64,000 nucleotides of DNA from NCBI RefSeq assembly GCF_001295925.1, contig NZ_LJHQ01000002.1:62001-126000 (forward strand), in the 5' to 3' direction. The DNA is from Allobosea sp. AAP35 (GTDB taxonomy: Bacteria > Pseudomonadota > Alphaproteobacteria > Rhizobiales > Beijerinckiaceae). Under the pieces are notes generated by a model. That model had not been told where the DNA came from, searched no databases, and worked only from the letters and a program-made list of their open reading frames with translations. Shown in pieces: positions 9,012 through 19,664 of the stretch (position 1 is its first letter; every line of letters starts with the position of its first letter). The translations under genes were made by a program, and so were the position numbers.

Positions 9012-9041
9012 TTGACTCCCAGCAAGCCGACGGCCTAATCG
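9012..9041 (+). promoter_or_regulatory. Possible sigma70 promoter of tkt
   Basis: TTGACT (9012-9017), an 18-base spacer, then TAATCG (9036-9041), about 115 bases before the tkt start. The -35 is good and the -10 is weak. The rest of the 336-base gap 8820-9155 between the divergent DUF4164 and tkt genes shows no other signal I can support. Confidence 0.4.
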
Positions 9042-9155
9042 AGCCACCATTCGCCGCGACAACGCGACTTCGGAATGCCGGACCGTCCTCCGCCTGCCCG
9101 CGCGCAGGATTGGCAGCGGCCCCGTCCTTCCCGCCAGACGGAGCCTGAGACAGCC

Positions 9156-11153
<1,998 letters not shown>

Positions 11154-11290
11154 TATCCACCAAGCGGGACGGATATTCGCAAAACGCGCCCGATATTCCC
11201 GCAGAGACACTTGCGTTCGGCCACGCTTTGGCCGAATTGCCCGCGTGAATGGCGTGCGAGCGCCGGGCTTCGGCGAAGGAGAGCTTTGAG

Positions 11291-12301
11291 ATGACGGTCA
11301 AGGTGGCGATCAACGGCTTCGGCCGCATCGGGCGCAACGTGCTGCGCGCGATCATCGAGTCGAAGCGCAAGGACATCGAGGTCGTAGCGATCAACGATCT
11401 CGGCCCGGTCGAGACCAATGCCCATCTCTTCCGCTTCGATTCCGTCCATGGCCGCTTCCCCGGCACGGTGACGGTCTCCGGCGACACGATCGATGTCGGC
11501 CGCGGCCCGATCAAGGTCACCGCCGTCCGCGACCCCAAGGACCTCCCGCACAAGGCGCTCGGCGTCGATATCGCGCTGGAATGCACCGGAATCTTCACCA
11601 CCAAGGAGAAGGCCTCGGCCCATCTGGCGGCCGGCGCGAAGCGCGTCTTGGTCTCGGCCCCCTGCGACGGCGCCGACCTCACCGTCGTCTTCGGCGTCAA
11701 TGACGGCGCGCTGACCAGCGACCATGTCGTCGTCTCGAACGCGTCTTGCACGACCAACTGCCTCGCGCCGGTCGTGCGCGTGCTCCATGACGCGATGGGC
11801 ATCGACAAGGGCTTCATGACCACGATCCATGCCTATACCGGCGACCAGCCAACGCTGGACACGATGCACAAGGATCTCTACCGCGGCCGCGCCGCGGCGC
11901 TCTCGATGATTCCGACCTCGACCGGCGCCGCCAAGGCGATCGGCCTCGTCATCCCCGAGCTCAAGGGCCGTCTCGACGGCTCCTCGGTGCGCGTGCCCAC
12001 CCCCAATGTATCGATGGTGGACTTCAAGTTCCTCGCCAAGCGCAAGACCACGGTCGAGAAGGTCAACGAGGCGATCCTCAAGGCGAGCCGACGCGGCCCA
12101 CTCAAGGGCATCCTGGCCGTCACCGACCAGCCCAACGTCTCGATCGACTTCAACCACGACCCCGCCTCGTCGACCTTCGCGCTCGACCAGACCAAGGTCA
12201 TGGACGACAAGTTCGTCAGCGTCGTCGCCTGGTACGACAATGAGTGGGGTTTCTCGAACCGCATGAGCGACACCGCCGTCGCCATGGGCAAGCTGCTCTG
12301 A
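11291..12301 (+). CDS. gap: Type I glyceraldehyde-3-phosphate dehydrogenase
   Basis: Oxidises glyceraldehyde 3-phosphate to 1,3-bisphosphoglycerate, or the reverse in gluconeogenesis. The 336-residue product shows the Rossmann motif NGFGRIGRN (residues 8-16), the catalytic Cys153 in SNASCTTNC and the C-terminal [12 protein letters not shown]. The ribosome site GGAGAG sits seven bases before the ATG at 11291; the longer frame to 11249 is therefore unlikely. Intergenic distance from tkt is 137 bases, so an own promoter is possible. Cofactor preference (NAD or NADP) cannot be fixed by eye, though VVAINDL at about residues 31-37 keeps an acidic residue typical of NAD use. Confidence 0.96.
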   Translation: MTVKVAINGFGRIGRNVLRAIIESKRKDIEVVAINDLGPVETNAHLFRFDSVHGRFPGTVTVSGDTIDVGRGPIKVTAVRDPKDLPHKALGVDIALECTGIFTTKEKASAHLAAGAKRVLVSAPCDGADLTVVFGVNDGALTSDHVVVSNASCTTNCLAPVVRVLHDAMGIDKGFMTTIHAYTGDQPTLDTMHKDLYRGRAAALSMIPTSTGAAKAIGLVIPELKGRLDGSSVRVPTPNVSMVDFKFLAKRKTTVEKVNEAILKASRRGPLKGILAVTDQPNVSIDFNHDPASSTFALDQTKVMDDKFVSVVAWYDNEWGFSNRMSDTAVAMGKLL

Positions 12302-12372
12302 TTTTGACGCCTCTCGGGTCCGCGCCGGTCTGGCGCGGCCCCGCCATCTTCTCGAAACCGAACGGAACGACC

Positions 12373-12834
12373 ATGGCCAAGATCGAGCCGACGGTCGCGT
12401 CGCCTGCCGACGCTTCAATGCCGATGACCGTCAATTCCGCGCCCAGCAATGGCACGCCGCTTGATGCGCGCGGCGCCGCGCCCGCAGCCGAGCCTGCCTC
12501 CGTCACCGAGCCGCGCCAGCTCGACCAGCTTTCCCGCATCGAGGAGAAGGCCGCGCGCATCGAGGAGAAGTTCGCCCGCTACGAGGCCGTGCTGACCCGC
12601 GCCGAGGCTTCGCTGGAGCGCAGCGCCCACAAGGTCGATGCCGCCGCCGGCACCATGGACTTCGCCGCGATCCGCGGCGAGATGGCCGCCCTGCGCGACC
12701 GCGTCGATGCCACGCCGCGCGCCGGCACGCTTTTCGTGACTGCGATCGTCACGGCCGTGCTCACCGTCGCCCTCACGGTTCTGGTCCTGCGCTTCGGCGT
12801 GCCGGGCCTGTTCGGGAGCTTGCTGGTTCGATGA
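12373..12834 (+). CDS. Hypothetical coiled-coil protein with one C-terminal membrane segment
   Basis: A 153-residue protein I do not recognise. Residues 1-55 are low-complexity (Ala, Pro, Ser), residues about 58-115 are a predicted coiled coil ([20 protein letters not shown] and onward), and residues 121-145 are a single strong membrane helix ([20 protein letters not shown]). The gene lies between gap and pgk, and its stop overlaps the pgk start in an ATGA, so pgk translation is probably coupled to it. A tail-anchored topology with the coiled coil in the cytoplasm is likely. Confidence 0.75.
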   Translation: MAKIEPTVASPADASMPMTVNSAPSNGTPLDARGAAPAAEPASVTEPRQLDQLSRIEEKAARIEEKFARYEAVLTRAEASLERSAHKVDAAAGTMDFAAIRGEMAALRDRVDATPRAGTLFVTAIVTAVLTVALTVLVLRFGVPGLFGSLLVR

Positions 12835-14021
12835 ATTTCAAGACGCTCGACGACGCCGACCTTGCTGGCAGGCGCGCGCTCGTGCGCGTCGATCTCAACC
12901 TGCCGATGGAAGACGGCAAGGTCACCGACACCACCCGCATCGACCGCATCCTGCCGACGATCCGCGAGATGTCGGCCAAGGGCGCCAAGGTCGTTCTGCT
13001 CGCCCATTTCGGCCGGCCCAAGGGCGTCGACGAGGCCAACAGCCTGAAGCAGGTCGTGCCGGCGCTGGCCCATGCGCTGGGCCAGCCCGTCACCTTCGTG
13101 GCTGACTGCATCGGCGATGACGTCTCCAAGGCCATTGCCGCCGCTAAGAACGGTGATGTCCTGCTGCTGGAAAACACCCGTTTTCACGCTGGCGACGAAA
13201 AAAACGACCCGGATTTCGTCAAGGCGCTCGCCGCCAATGGCGACCTCTTCGTCAACGACGCCTTCTCGGCCGCACACCGCGCCCATGCCTCCACCGAGGG
13301 CCTGGCCCATGTCCTGCCGGCCTTCGCCGGTCGCACCATGCAGGCGGAGCTGGAAGCGCTTTCGGCTGGCCTCGACAACCCCGCCCGCCCGGTGATGGCG
13401 ATCGTCGGCGGCGCCAAGGTCTCGACCAAACTCGATCTGCTCGGCAACCTCGTGAAGAAGGTCGATGTCCTCGTCATCGGCGGCGGCATGGCCAACACCT
13501 TCCTCGCCGCCGAAGGCGTCGATGTCGGCAAGTCGCTCTGTGAACATGATCTCGCCGCCACCGCCCGCGAGATATTCGACAAGGCGAAAGCTGCCGGCTG
13601 CGAGATCATGCTGCCGGTCGATGCGCTGGTCGCCCGCGAATTCAAGGCCAACCCGGGCCACCGGGTCGTGACGGTGGGCGATGTCGCGGCAGACGAAATG
13701 ATCCTCGACGCCGGTCCGATGAGCGTTGCCGAGGTCGTGCTCAAGCTCGACGGCATCAAGACGCTGGTCTGGAACGGGCCTTTCGGCGCCTTCGAGCTGC
13801 CGCCCTTCGATACCGCCACCGTCACGGTCGCCAAGGCTGCGGCCAAGCGGGTCAAGGCCGGCACCCTGGTCGCGGTCGCGGGTGGTGGCGACACGGTCTC
13901 GGCGATGAACCATGCCGGCGTCGCCGACGACCTCACCTATGTCTCGACGGCGGGCGGCGCCTTCCTCGAATGGATGGAAGGCAAGGCCTTGCCGGGCGTC
14001 GAGGCGCTGCGGAAGGGCTGA
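12831..14021 (+). CDS. pgk: Phosphoglycerate kinase
   Basis: Transfers phosphate between 1,3-bisphosphoglycerate and ADP. The 396-residue protein has [13 protein letters not shown] (residues 20-32), [10 protein letters not shown], the [15 protein letters not shown] loop, the hinge and nucleotide-binding segments ([28 protein letters not shown]) and the C-terminal [12 protein letters not shown]. Length is standard. The ATG overlaps the stop of the coiled-coil membrane gene by four bases, the usual coupling style in this window. Confidence 0.97.
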   Translation: MNFKTLDDADLAGRRALVRVDLNLPMEDGKVTDTTRIDRILPTIREMSAKGAKVVLLAHFGRPKGVDEANSLKQVVPALAHALGQPVTFVADCIGDDVSKAIAAAKNGDVLLLENTRFHAGDEKNDPDFVKALAANGDLFVNDAFSAAHRAHASTEGLAHVLPAFAGRTMQAELEALSAGLDNPARPVMAIVGGAKVSTKLDLLGNLVKKVDVLVIGGGMANTFLAAEGVDVGKSLCEHDLAATAREIFDKAKAAGCEIMLPVDALVAREFKANPGHRVVTVGDVAADEMILDAGPMSVAEVVLKLDGIKTLVWNGPFGAFELPPFDTATVTVAKAAAKRVKAGTLVAVAGGGDTVSAMNHAGVADDLTYVSTAGGAFLEWMEGKALPGVEALRKG

Positions 14022-14087
14022 CGTCGCCCTGGCTCTTGCGGCAGCGCATGTTTATGCTATGTTCTCATCGTCTCGGAGAGCGCTACG

Positions 14088-14345
14088 ATGAGTGAAAACG
14101 TGCAGACCGCGATGTTCGAAATCCTGAAAAAGATTCAGGCCGACATGTCGTCGCTTCGAACCGATATGAACGCCCGTTTCGAAGGGGTCGAGAAGCGATT
14201 CGACGAAATGGGCGACCTCGTCCGCAAGCATCGCCGCGACACCGCTGGCCTGATGGTGATGGCCAAGGGCGCCGCCGGACAATTTGCCGAGGACCTCGCC
14301 GCCGTCGAGGAGCGCGTGCGCGTGCTGGAAGCGCGCGGCCTCTGA
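14088..14345 (+). CDS. Small hypothetical coiled-coil protein
   Basis: An 85-residue soluble protein I do not recognise. Residues 5-45 show a regular pattern like SLRTDMNARFEGVEKRFDEM, typical of the short 'fibre-like' helical proteins that carry RFDxx/VEKR repeats, and residues 65-83 form another short coiled coil. The segment GLMVMAKGAAGQFAED in the middle is less polar. The gene lies between pgk and fba, 66 bases after pgk and 91 bases before fba, so it may ride on their transcript. It is too short for functional inference. Confidence 0.65.
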   Translation: MSENVQTAMFEILKKIQADMSSLRTDMNARFEGVEKRFDEMGDLVRKHRRDTAGLMVMAKGAAGQFAEDLAAVEERVRVLEARGL

Positions 14346-14436
14346 TTTCAGGGGCTTTTTCCGCTTTCGCTTTACCTTTGTCGCAGTTCGCCTTTAAACC
14401 CTCCCCCTATCCATTGCCTTCAAGGGGAGTGCCAAA

Positions 14437-15513
14437 GTGGCCCGCATCACGCTTCGCCAACTGCTCGATCACGCCGCCGAAAACGACTATGGCGTGCCCG
14501 CCTTCAACATCAACAACATGGAGCAGGCGCTGGCGATCATGGCGGCGGCGGATGCCACCGACGCCCCCGTCATCATCCAGGCCTCGCGCGGCGCCCGCTC
14601 CTACGCCAACGACATCATGCTCAAGCACATGATGGACGCGGTCACCGAGATCTACCCCCACATCCCCGTCTGCGTGCATCTCGACCACGGCAACGAGGCC
14701 GCGACCTGCATGACCGCGATCCAGGCCGGCTTCACCTCGGTGATGATGGACGGCTCGCTCCATGCCGACGGCAAGACCCCGGGCGACTGGGACTACAATG
14801 TCGGCGTGACCAAGCAGGTCGTCGACATGGCCCATCTCGGCGGCATCTCGGTCGAAGGTGAGCTCGGCGTGCTCGGCTCGCTTGAGTCCGGCGAGGGCGA
14901 GAAGGAGGACGGCCATGGCTTCGAGGGCAAGCTCTCCCATGACCAGCTACTGACCAACCCCGACGAGGCGGTGAAGTTCGTCGCCGAAACCAAGGTCGAT
15001 GCGCTCGCCATCGCGATGGGCACCTCGCACGGCGCCTACAAGTTCACCCGCAAGCCCGACGGCGCGATCCTGGCGATGAACGTCATCGAGGAGATCCACA
15101 AGAAGCTGCCGAGCATGCATCTCGTCATGCACGGCTCGTCCAGCGTGCCGCAGGATCTCCAGGACATCATCAATCAGTATGGCGGCAAGATGCCCCAGAC
15201 CTGGGGCGTGCCGGTCGAGGAGATCCAGCGCGGCATCAAGCACGGCGTCCGGAAGATCAACATCGACACCGACAACCGCATGGCGATGACCGGCCAGATC
15301 CGGAAGATCCTCACCGAGCATCCCGGCGAGTTCGACCCGCGCAAATATCTGAAGCCCGCCATGGAGGCGATGACCAAGCTTTGCGCCCTGCGCCTGCAGG
15401 AGTTCAACACCGCCGGCCAGGCCAGCAAGATCAAGCGCGTCGCGACCACCGCCGAAATGGCCAAGCGCTACGCCAAGGGCGAGCTCGACCCGACCTTCGG
15501 CAAGGCGGCTTGA
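14437..15513 (+). CDS. fba: Class II fructose-bisphosphate aldolase
   Basis: Zinc-dependent aldolase that cleaves or forms fructose 1,6-bisphosphate (and, in CbbA-type enzymes, sedoheptulose 1,7-bisphosphate). The 358-residue product has [15 protein letters not shown] (residues 21-35), the Zn-binding HLDHGN, the SVMMDGS segment, ISVEGELG, the GTSHGAYK loop and [10 protein letters not shown]. The length and the long C-terminal region place it with the CbbA/class IIA-like enzymes of alphaproteobacteria. Start is GTG at 14437, with AGGGGAG seven bases before it. A factor-independent terminator follows at 15581. Confidence 0.96.
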   Translation: MARITLRQLLDHAAENDYGVPAFNINNMEQALAIMAAADATDAPVIIQASRGARSYANDIMLKHMMDAVTEIYPHIPVCVHLDHGNEAATCMTAIQAGFTSVMMDGSLHADGKTPGDWDYNVGVTKQVVDMAHLGGISVEGELGVLGSLESGEGEKEDGHGFEGKLSHDQLLTNPDEAVKFVAETKVDALAIAMGTSHGAYKFTRKPDGAILAMNVIEEIHKKLPSMHLVMHGSSSVPQDLQDIINQYGGKMPQTWGVPVEEIQRGIKHGVRKINIDTDNRMAMTGQIRKILTEHPGEFDPRKYLKPAMEAMTKLCALRLQEFNTAGQASKIKRVATTAEMAKRYAKGELDPTFGKAA

Positions 15514-15522
15514 GACCAAGCC

Positions 15523-15559
15523 GTCATTCTCGGGCCGCGCGAAGTGCGGACCCGAGAAT
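15523..15559. repeat. Palindromic hairpin, family C (partial copy)
   Basis: A single hairpin of the same design as the right half of the copy at 57024-57125, in the opposite orientation: arms GTCATTCTCGGG and CCCGAGAAT with a 14-base loop. It begins nine bases after the fba stop. Together with the terminator at 15581 and the hairpin at 15620 it makes a compact, structured 3' end. Confidence 0.85.
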
Positions 15560-15580
15560 CTCCTCGTGATGATGTCACAA

Positions 15581-15610
15581 AAAGCGCCCGGCGCTTTGCC
15601 GGGCGTTTCC
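15581..15610 (+). terminator. Factor-independent terminator of fba
   Basis: GCGCCCGGC and GCCGGGCG arms around GCTTT, flanked by an A-run before and TTT after. It ends the tkt-gap-pgk-fba direction and, being symmetrical, may also stop transcripts of the convergent phoX gene. Confidence 0.85.
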
Positions 15611-15619
15611 ATGTTGAGA

Positions 15620-15646
15620 GATGGTCGGGTCAAGCCCGACCATGAC
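15620..15646. repeat. Short palindromic hairpin related to family C left half
   Basis: ATGGTCGGG-TCAAG-CCCGACCAT followed by GAC. On the other strand this reads GTCATGGTCGGG and so on, matching the first part of the copy at 57024 (GTCATGCTCGGG) with a compensated base change in both arms (G/C pair replaced by C/G). Confidence 0.75.
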
Positions 15647-15654
15647 GCGTGCGC

Positions 15655-17658
15655 TCAAACCCCGATCTTCCCCCCACCCTTACGGGTGATCGCCACCACC
15701 GACGGCCGCACCGGCATGTCGGGCTTGAAGTCGGGCCAGCGGGTCGAGAGATCCTCGTAATAGGAGCGGCGGCCGAAGGCCGGCCAGTCCGGGCCGTCAT
15801 CGCCCGGGTGCTGCACGGCCACGAACGCCGTCGTGTCGTCGGGGGTGAAGCAGGGCCCGCAAAGCTCGGCGCCATGCGGCACGCGGTAGAACAGCTTCGA
15901 GGTCCGCCGCGCCCCGCCCTCCGTGTCGACCGCCCAGAGCCCGTCGGTGCGCCCGGTGACTTTGGGCCCGTTGCCGTCGGTCGAGACCCAGAGTCGCCCG
16001 GCGGAATCGACCACCGAATTGTCGGGCATCCCGAACCAGCCGCTCCTGGTCGTGTCGGTCGAGAAAGTCGCGCCGACCTCTGCCACCGAGGGATCGCCGC
16101 ATTTCAGCAGGATCTCCCAACGCCCCTTGGTCGCCGTATGGTCGCCGCCCTCCTCGATGATCTCGATGATGTGGCCGAAGGCGTTCTTGGCGCGCGGATT
16201 GGCTCCGTCGATCTGTTCATCGGTACGGCGGGTGTTGTTGGTCAGCATGACATAGACCTTGCCCGTGACCGGGTTGGGCGTGATGTCCTCGGGCCGGTCC
16301 ATCTTGGTGGCGCCGAGCAGGTCGCCGGCGCGGCGTGTCTCAAGCAGGACGTCGGCCTGGCTCTGGAAGCCGTTGGCCGCCGTCAGCGGTCCCTGCCCGA
16401 ACACGACCGGCATCCATTCGACCGCGCCATCCGCCGCGAACTTCGCGACATAGAGCGTGCCGGAATCCAGCAGGTCCATGTTGGCGGCACGGTTGTTGGG
16501 GTCGAGACGCCCAGCCGTGACGAATTTGTAGACATAGTCGAAGCGCTCATCGTCGCCTAGATAGGCCACCACGCGGCCGTCCTTTGCCACGATCATGTCG
16601 GCGCCTTCATGCTTGAAGCGCCCCAGCGCCGTGCGCTTCTTCGGCACGGAATTCGGATCGAACGGATCGACCTCGACCACCCAGCCGAAGCGGTTGGGCT
16701 CGTTGGGCTCCTTGGAGATGTCGAAGCGCTCCTCGAAGCGGCCCCAGGCATAGGGAGAGGACGGAATCGCCAGGCGCTTGTAGTTGACCTCCTCGCGATG
16801 GCCCTCGGGCAGCTTGCCGGAGAAATAGCCGTGGAAGTTCTCCTCGCCAGAGACGAAGGTGCCCCAGGGCGTCATCGCGCCGGCGCAGTTGTTGAGCGTG
16901 CCCAGCACCTTGCGGCCCGTGGCGTCAGCCCCGGTCTTGACGCGGTCGGATCCCGCGACGGGGCCGGAAAGCTGCATTTCGGTCGCGACCGTGATGCGGC
17001 GGTTGTACTTGGAATCCTTCACCAGCGCCCATTTGCCGTCGGTGCGGCGGATCTCGGCAACAGTCGCCCCATGCGCCATCGCCTCGATCTTGAAACGCTC
17101 CGGCGTCGCGTTCTTCAGGACGGGCTTGCCGTTCTTCATCTCGACCACGCCCGGAAACATCAGATGCGGGTTGGTGTATTCGTGGTTGACGAAGAGCACG
17201 CCATGGGCGGACGCGTCGGCCGCGCCCGGCATCGGCAGATAGCCGACGAAGTCGTTGTTGTAGCCGAACTGCTTGGCCTGGGCTTCCGGCGTCTGGTTTG
17301 CCGGGTCGAAGGCCGGCGCATCAGCGGTGACGGGGTCGCCCCAGCGCAGCAGCACGTCGGCGTCATAGCCATCCGCGACATGGTGGTCGGCATCGACGCC
17401 GAACTCGACCTCCTTGAAGGCGAAGGCGGATTTCGCGCCCTGCGCCTGGGCCTGCCCGGCCGTTTCCAGAGCGAGCGTACCCACCGTCGCGGAGATCGCC
17501 GAGACCGCCAGCGCACCCTTGAGAAAACCACGGCGCGAGAAGCGCTGCGAGATCAACTCACCCATCGTGGCGTTGCTGCTGAGGTTCTGGGGCTCGGCAT
17601 CCTCATGCTCCAGCATGCTGGCGCCGAAGGTCGATTCAGAGTGCGTTTCGTCGTTCAT
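15655..17658 (-). CDS. phoX: PhoX-family alkaline phosphatase, Tat-exported
   Basis: PhoX enzymes are calcium/iron phosphatases that release phosphate from organic esters in the periplasm. The 667-residue product begins with a long cytoplasmic stretch, then a twin-arginine signal SRRGFLKG (residues 41-48), a hydrophobic segment and an AQAQG cleavage region near residue 73. The family body (DUF839 domain) is visible in LFVNHEYTNP, NNCAGAMTPWGTFVSGEEN, RFGWVVEVDPFDP, HEGADMI, DRPEDITPNP, MPDNSVVDSAGRLWVSTDGN and FVAVQHPGDDG. It is monocistronic and convergent with fba. A candidate Pho box lies upstream at 17719-17738. Confidence 0.93.
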   Translation of the reverse strand: MNDETHSESTFGASMLEHEDAEPQNLSSNATMGELISQRFSRRGFLKGALAVSAISATVGTLALETAGQAQAQGAKSAFAFKEVEFGVDADHHVADGYDADVLLRWGDPVTADAPAFDPANQTPEAQAKQFGYNNDFVGYLPMPGAADASAHGVLFVNHEYTNPHLMFPGVVEMKNGKPVLKNATPERFKIEAMAHGATVAEIRRTDGKWALVKDSKYNRRITVATEMQLSGPVAGSDRVKTGADATGRKVLGTLNNCAGAMTPWGTFVSGEENFHGYFSGKLPEGHREEVNYKRLAIPSSPYAWGRFEERFDISKEPNEPNRFGWVVEVDPFDPNSVPKKRTALGRFKHEGADMIVAKDGRVVAYLGDDERFDYVYKFVTAGRLDPNNRAANMDLLDSGTLYVAKFAADGAVEWMPVVFGQGPLTAANGFQSQADVLLETRRAGDLLGATKMDRPEDITPNPVTGKVYVMLTNNTRRTDEQIDGANPRAKNAFGHIIEIIEEGGDHTATKGRWEILLKCGDPSVAEVGATFSTDTTRSGWFGMPDNSVVDSAGRLWVSTDGNGPKVTGRTDGLWAVDTEGGARRTSKLFYRVPHGAELCGPCFTPDDTTAFVAVQHPGDDGPDWPAFGRRSYYEDLSTRWPDFKPDMPVRPSVVAITRKGGGKIGV

Positions 17659-17718
17659 GGGGCTGTTCCTGACGAAGCTTCAGATTGGCATTGGAAGAAG
17701 TCGAGGGATAGCCGGGAG

Positions 17719-17738
17719 CGGTGACGGCGTGGTGACGA
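17719..17738 (-). promoter_or_regulatory. Candidate Pho box upstream of phoX
   Basis: On the minus strand two GTCAC units (TCGTCAC and CCGTCAC) are spaced 11 bases apart, the spacing of PhoB half-sites (consensus CTGTCAT repeated every 11 bases). They lie about 61-80 bases before the phoX start. The core GTCA is kept in both halves; flanking bases are only partly consensus. Confidence 0.4.
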
Positions 17739-17859
17739 CGCCGCGCCTGAATTCGCTCTGGACATGCCTGCCGCTCGCCTAGGCACTTCCGAGCGAAGAC
17801 GGTTTCTGGTTGAAGGAACCCCCGCCTCGCCGCATCCGGCCTTTCCGCCGCAGGTTTGC

Positions 17860-19014
17860 ATGTCGATCGTCTTTTCAGCACTGGTCGCGGTCTTCGTCGG
17901 CTTCGCCGCCTCCGTTGCGGTCGTGCTGGCGGCCGCGCAGGCGCTCGGCGCGACGCCGGGCCAGACCGTGTCATGGATCGCAGGTCTTGCTCTCGCCAAG
18001 GGCGTGGCCAGCCTGTGGCTCTCCTGCCGCCACCGCATGCCGATCATCTGCGCCTGGTCGACACCCGGCGCGGCACTGATCGCAGCCAGTACCGGCCTCG
18101 ACATGGCCGCCGCCGTCGGTGCGTTTCTCGTCGCGGCAGCGCTGATGATGCTGACGGCCGCCTTCCGCCCGCTCGGGGCGCTGATCGAACGCATCCCGAT
18201 GCCGATCGCCGCCGCGATGCTCGCAGGCGTCATCTTTCGCTTCGTCGTGGCCGTCTTCGACGAGGTGCGGATGTCGCCCGGCCTCGTCCTGCCTCTGCTC
18301 GCGGTCTTCCTCATGGCGCGGCTGATCAACCCGTTTCTCGGCGTCATCGCCGCACTCGGCGCCGGTCTCGCGCTCTCCTTCGCCAGCGGCCTTGCCAGTT
18401 GGCCGTCGGCAGGGTTTGCCCTGACCGGCCTCGAATTCGTCACACCGCGCCTCGATATGGCAGCGATGCTCGGCATCGGCATACCGCTTTATCTCGTCAC
18501 CATGGCGGCGCAGAATCTTCCCGGCTTCGCCGTGCTGCGGGCCGCCGGCTTCCATCCGCCCGTGCCCTCCTGCCTGTTCGTCACGGGGCTGACCTCGTTC
18601 CTCACCGCACCGTTCGGCGCCCATATGGTCAACATGGCTGCCATCAGCGCCTCGATCTGCACCGGCCCCGACACGCATCGCGATCCCGAACAGCGCTGGA
18701 AGGCGGGGATCGTCTATGGCGTCGCCTGGCTCGCCATCGCCGCCTGCGCGGGACTGCTGCTCGCGCTGATCGTCGCCATGCCGAAGGCGCTCATCGTCGC
18801 CGTCGCGGGTCTCGGCCTCGTCGGCTCGCTCACCGGCGCACTCGGCCAGGCCATGTCCTCGGATCGGGAGCGCTTCGCCGCGATCATCGCCTTTGCCGTC
18901 GCCGCCTCCAGCCTGACGCTTTTCGGGGTCGGATCGGCCTTCTGGAGCCTCGTCGCCGGCCTCGGCGTCTTGACATTGGACGCCATCGCGGGCCGTTTGC
19001 GCGCATCATCATGA
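17860..19014 (+). CDS. BenE-family (benzoate/H+ symporter-like) membrane protein
   Basis: A 384-residue inner-membrane protein with about 11-12 hydrophobic segments, matching the BenE family, whose founder imports benzoate with protons. Family motifs visible are CAWSTPGAALIA (about residues 64-75), RIPMPIAAAMLAGV, GIPLYLVTMAAQNLPGFAVL and TAPFGAHMVNMAAISA. I start it at the ATG at 17860, which gives the normal family length. Its stop overlaps the start of the ThiE-like gene (ATGA). There are no benzoate-degradation genes beside it, so the substrate may be another aromatic or organic acid, or a purine-like compound. Confidence 0.88.
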   Translation: MSIVFSALVAVFVGFAASVAVVLAAAQALGATPGQTVSWIAGLALAKGVASLWLSCRHRMPIICAWSTPGAALIAASTGLDMAAAVGAFLVAAALMMLTAAFRPLGALIERIPMPIAAAMLAGVIFRFVVAVFDEVRMSPGLVLPLLAVFLMARLINPFLGVIAALGAGLALSFASGLASWPSAGFALTGLEFVTPRLDMAAMLGIGIPLYLVTMAAQNLPGFAVLRAAGFHPPVPSCLFVTGLTSFLTAPFGAHMVNMAAISASICTGPDTHRDPEQRWKAGIVYGVAWLAIAACAGLLLALIVAMPKALIVAVAGLGLVGSLTGALGQAMSSDRERFAAIIAFAVAASSLTLFGVGSAFWSLVAGLGVLTLDAIAGRLRASS

Positions 19015-19664
19015 CCACGCAAAACCCACCCACCCGCCTTATGCTCGTCACCCCGCCTGTGGCGGATGCCGATGCGATGGCTTTCAAGCTGATGCAGGCC
19101 CAGGCAGGCGGCGATCTTGCTGCCGTGATCCTGCGCCTTGCCGAGAGCGACGAGCGTAGCCGCATCGAGGCCGTCAAGCGCCTGGCAGGCCCTGTCCAGG
19201 CCGCCAATGTCGCGCTGGTCGTCGAAGCGTCCGCCCTGGTCGCCGCGCGCGGTGGCGCCGACGGCGTACATCTGACCGGCGGCCCCGAAGCCGTGGCCGA
19301 AGCGCGCTCCAGCCTGAAGGGCGAGCGCATCATCGGCGCCGGTGGCCTGCGCGCCCGGCACGATGCAATGGATATCGGTGAAGCCGGTGTCGATTACGTG
19401 CTGTTTGGCGAACCGCGCCCCGATGGCTCGCTGCCGCCGCTGGCGGCGGTGATCGAGCGGGCTGGCTGGTGGGCCGAGATCTTCGAGACCCCTTGCGTGG
19501 CCTATGCGCCCGATTTCGACTCCGTGCCGGCGCTGGTCGAAACCGGGGCGGAGTTCATCGCCCTCGGCGACTGGGCCTTCGCGGAGGGGCAGGATATCCG
19601 CGCCTTGGTCGAGCAGGCCAATGCCGCCATTGCCGCCTGCGCCATCCGGAAGGCGGCAAGGTGA
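19011..19664 (+). CDS. ThiE/TenI-like (thiamine phosphate synthase-related) protein
   Basis: A 217-residue TIM-barrel protein related to thiamine phosphate synthase. Family traits are LMLVTPPVADADA at the N-terminus, ANVALVVEASALVAARGGADGVHLTGG (split by GADGVHL, the strongest match, about residues 74-90), RIIGAGGLRA and GVDYVLFGEP. Several ThiE positions are altered: HLTG replaces the usual HLGQ, and the hydroxyethylthiazole-phosphate and pyrimidine binding segments are poorly kept, so it may not make thiamine phosphate. It overlaps BenE-like and Sel1 genes by four bases on each side (ATGA, GTGA). Paralogues annotated simply as thiamine phosphate synthase are common in this order. Confidence 0.75.
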   Translation: MTTQNPPTRLMLVTPPVADADAMAFKLMQAQAGGDLAAVILRLAESDERSRIEAVKRLAGPVQAANVALVVEASALVAARGGADGVHLTGGPEAVAEARSSLKGERIIGAGGLRARHDAMDIGEAGVDYVLFGEPRPDGSLPPLAAVIERAGWWAEIFETPCVAYAPDFDSVPALVETGAEFIALGDWAFAEGQDIRALVEQANAAIAACAIRKAAR

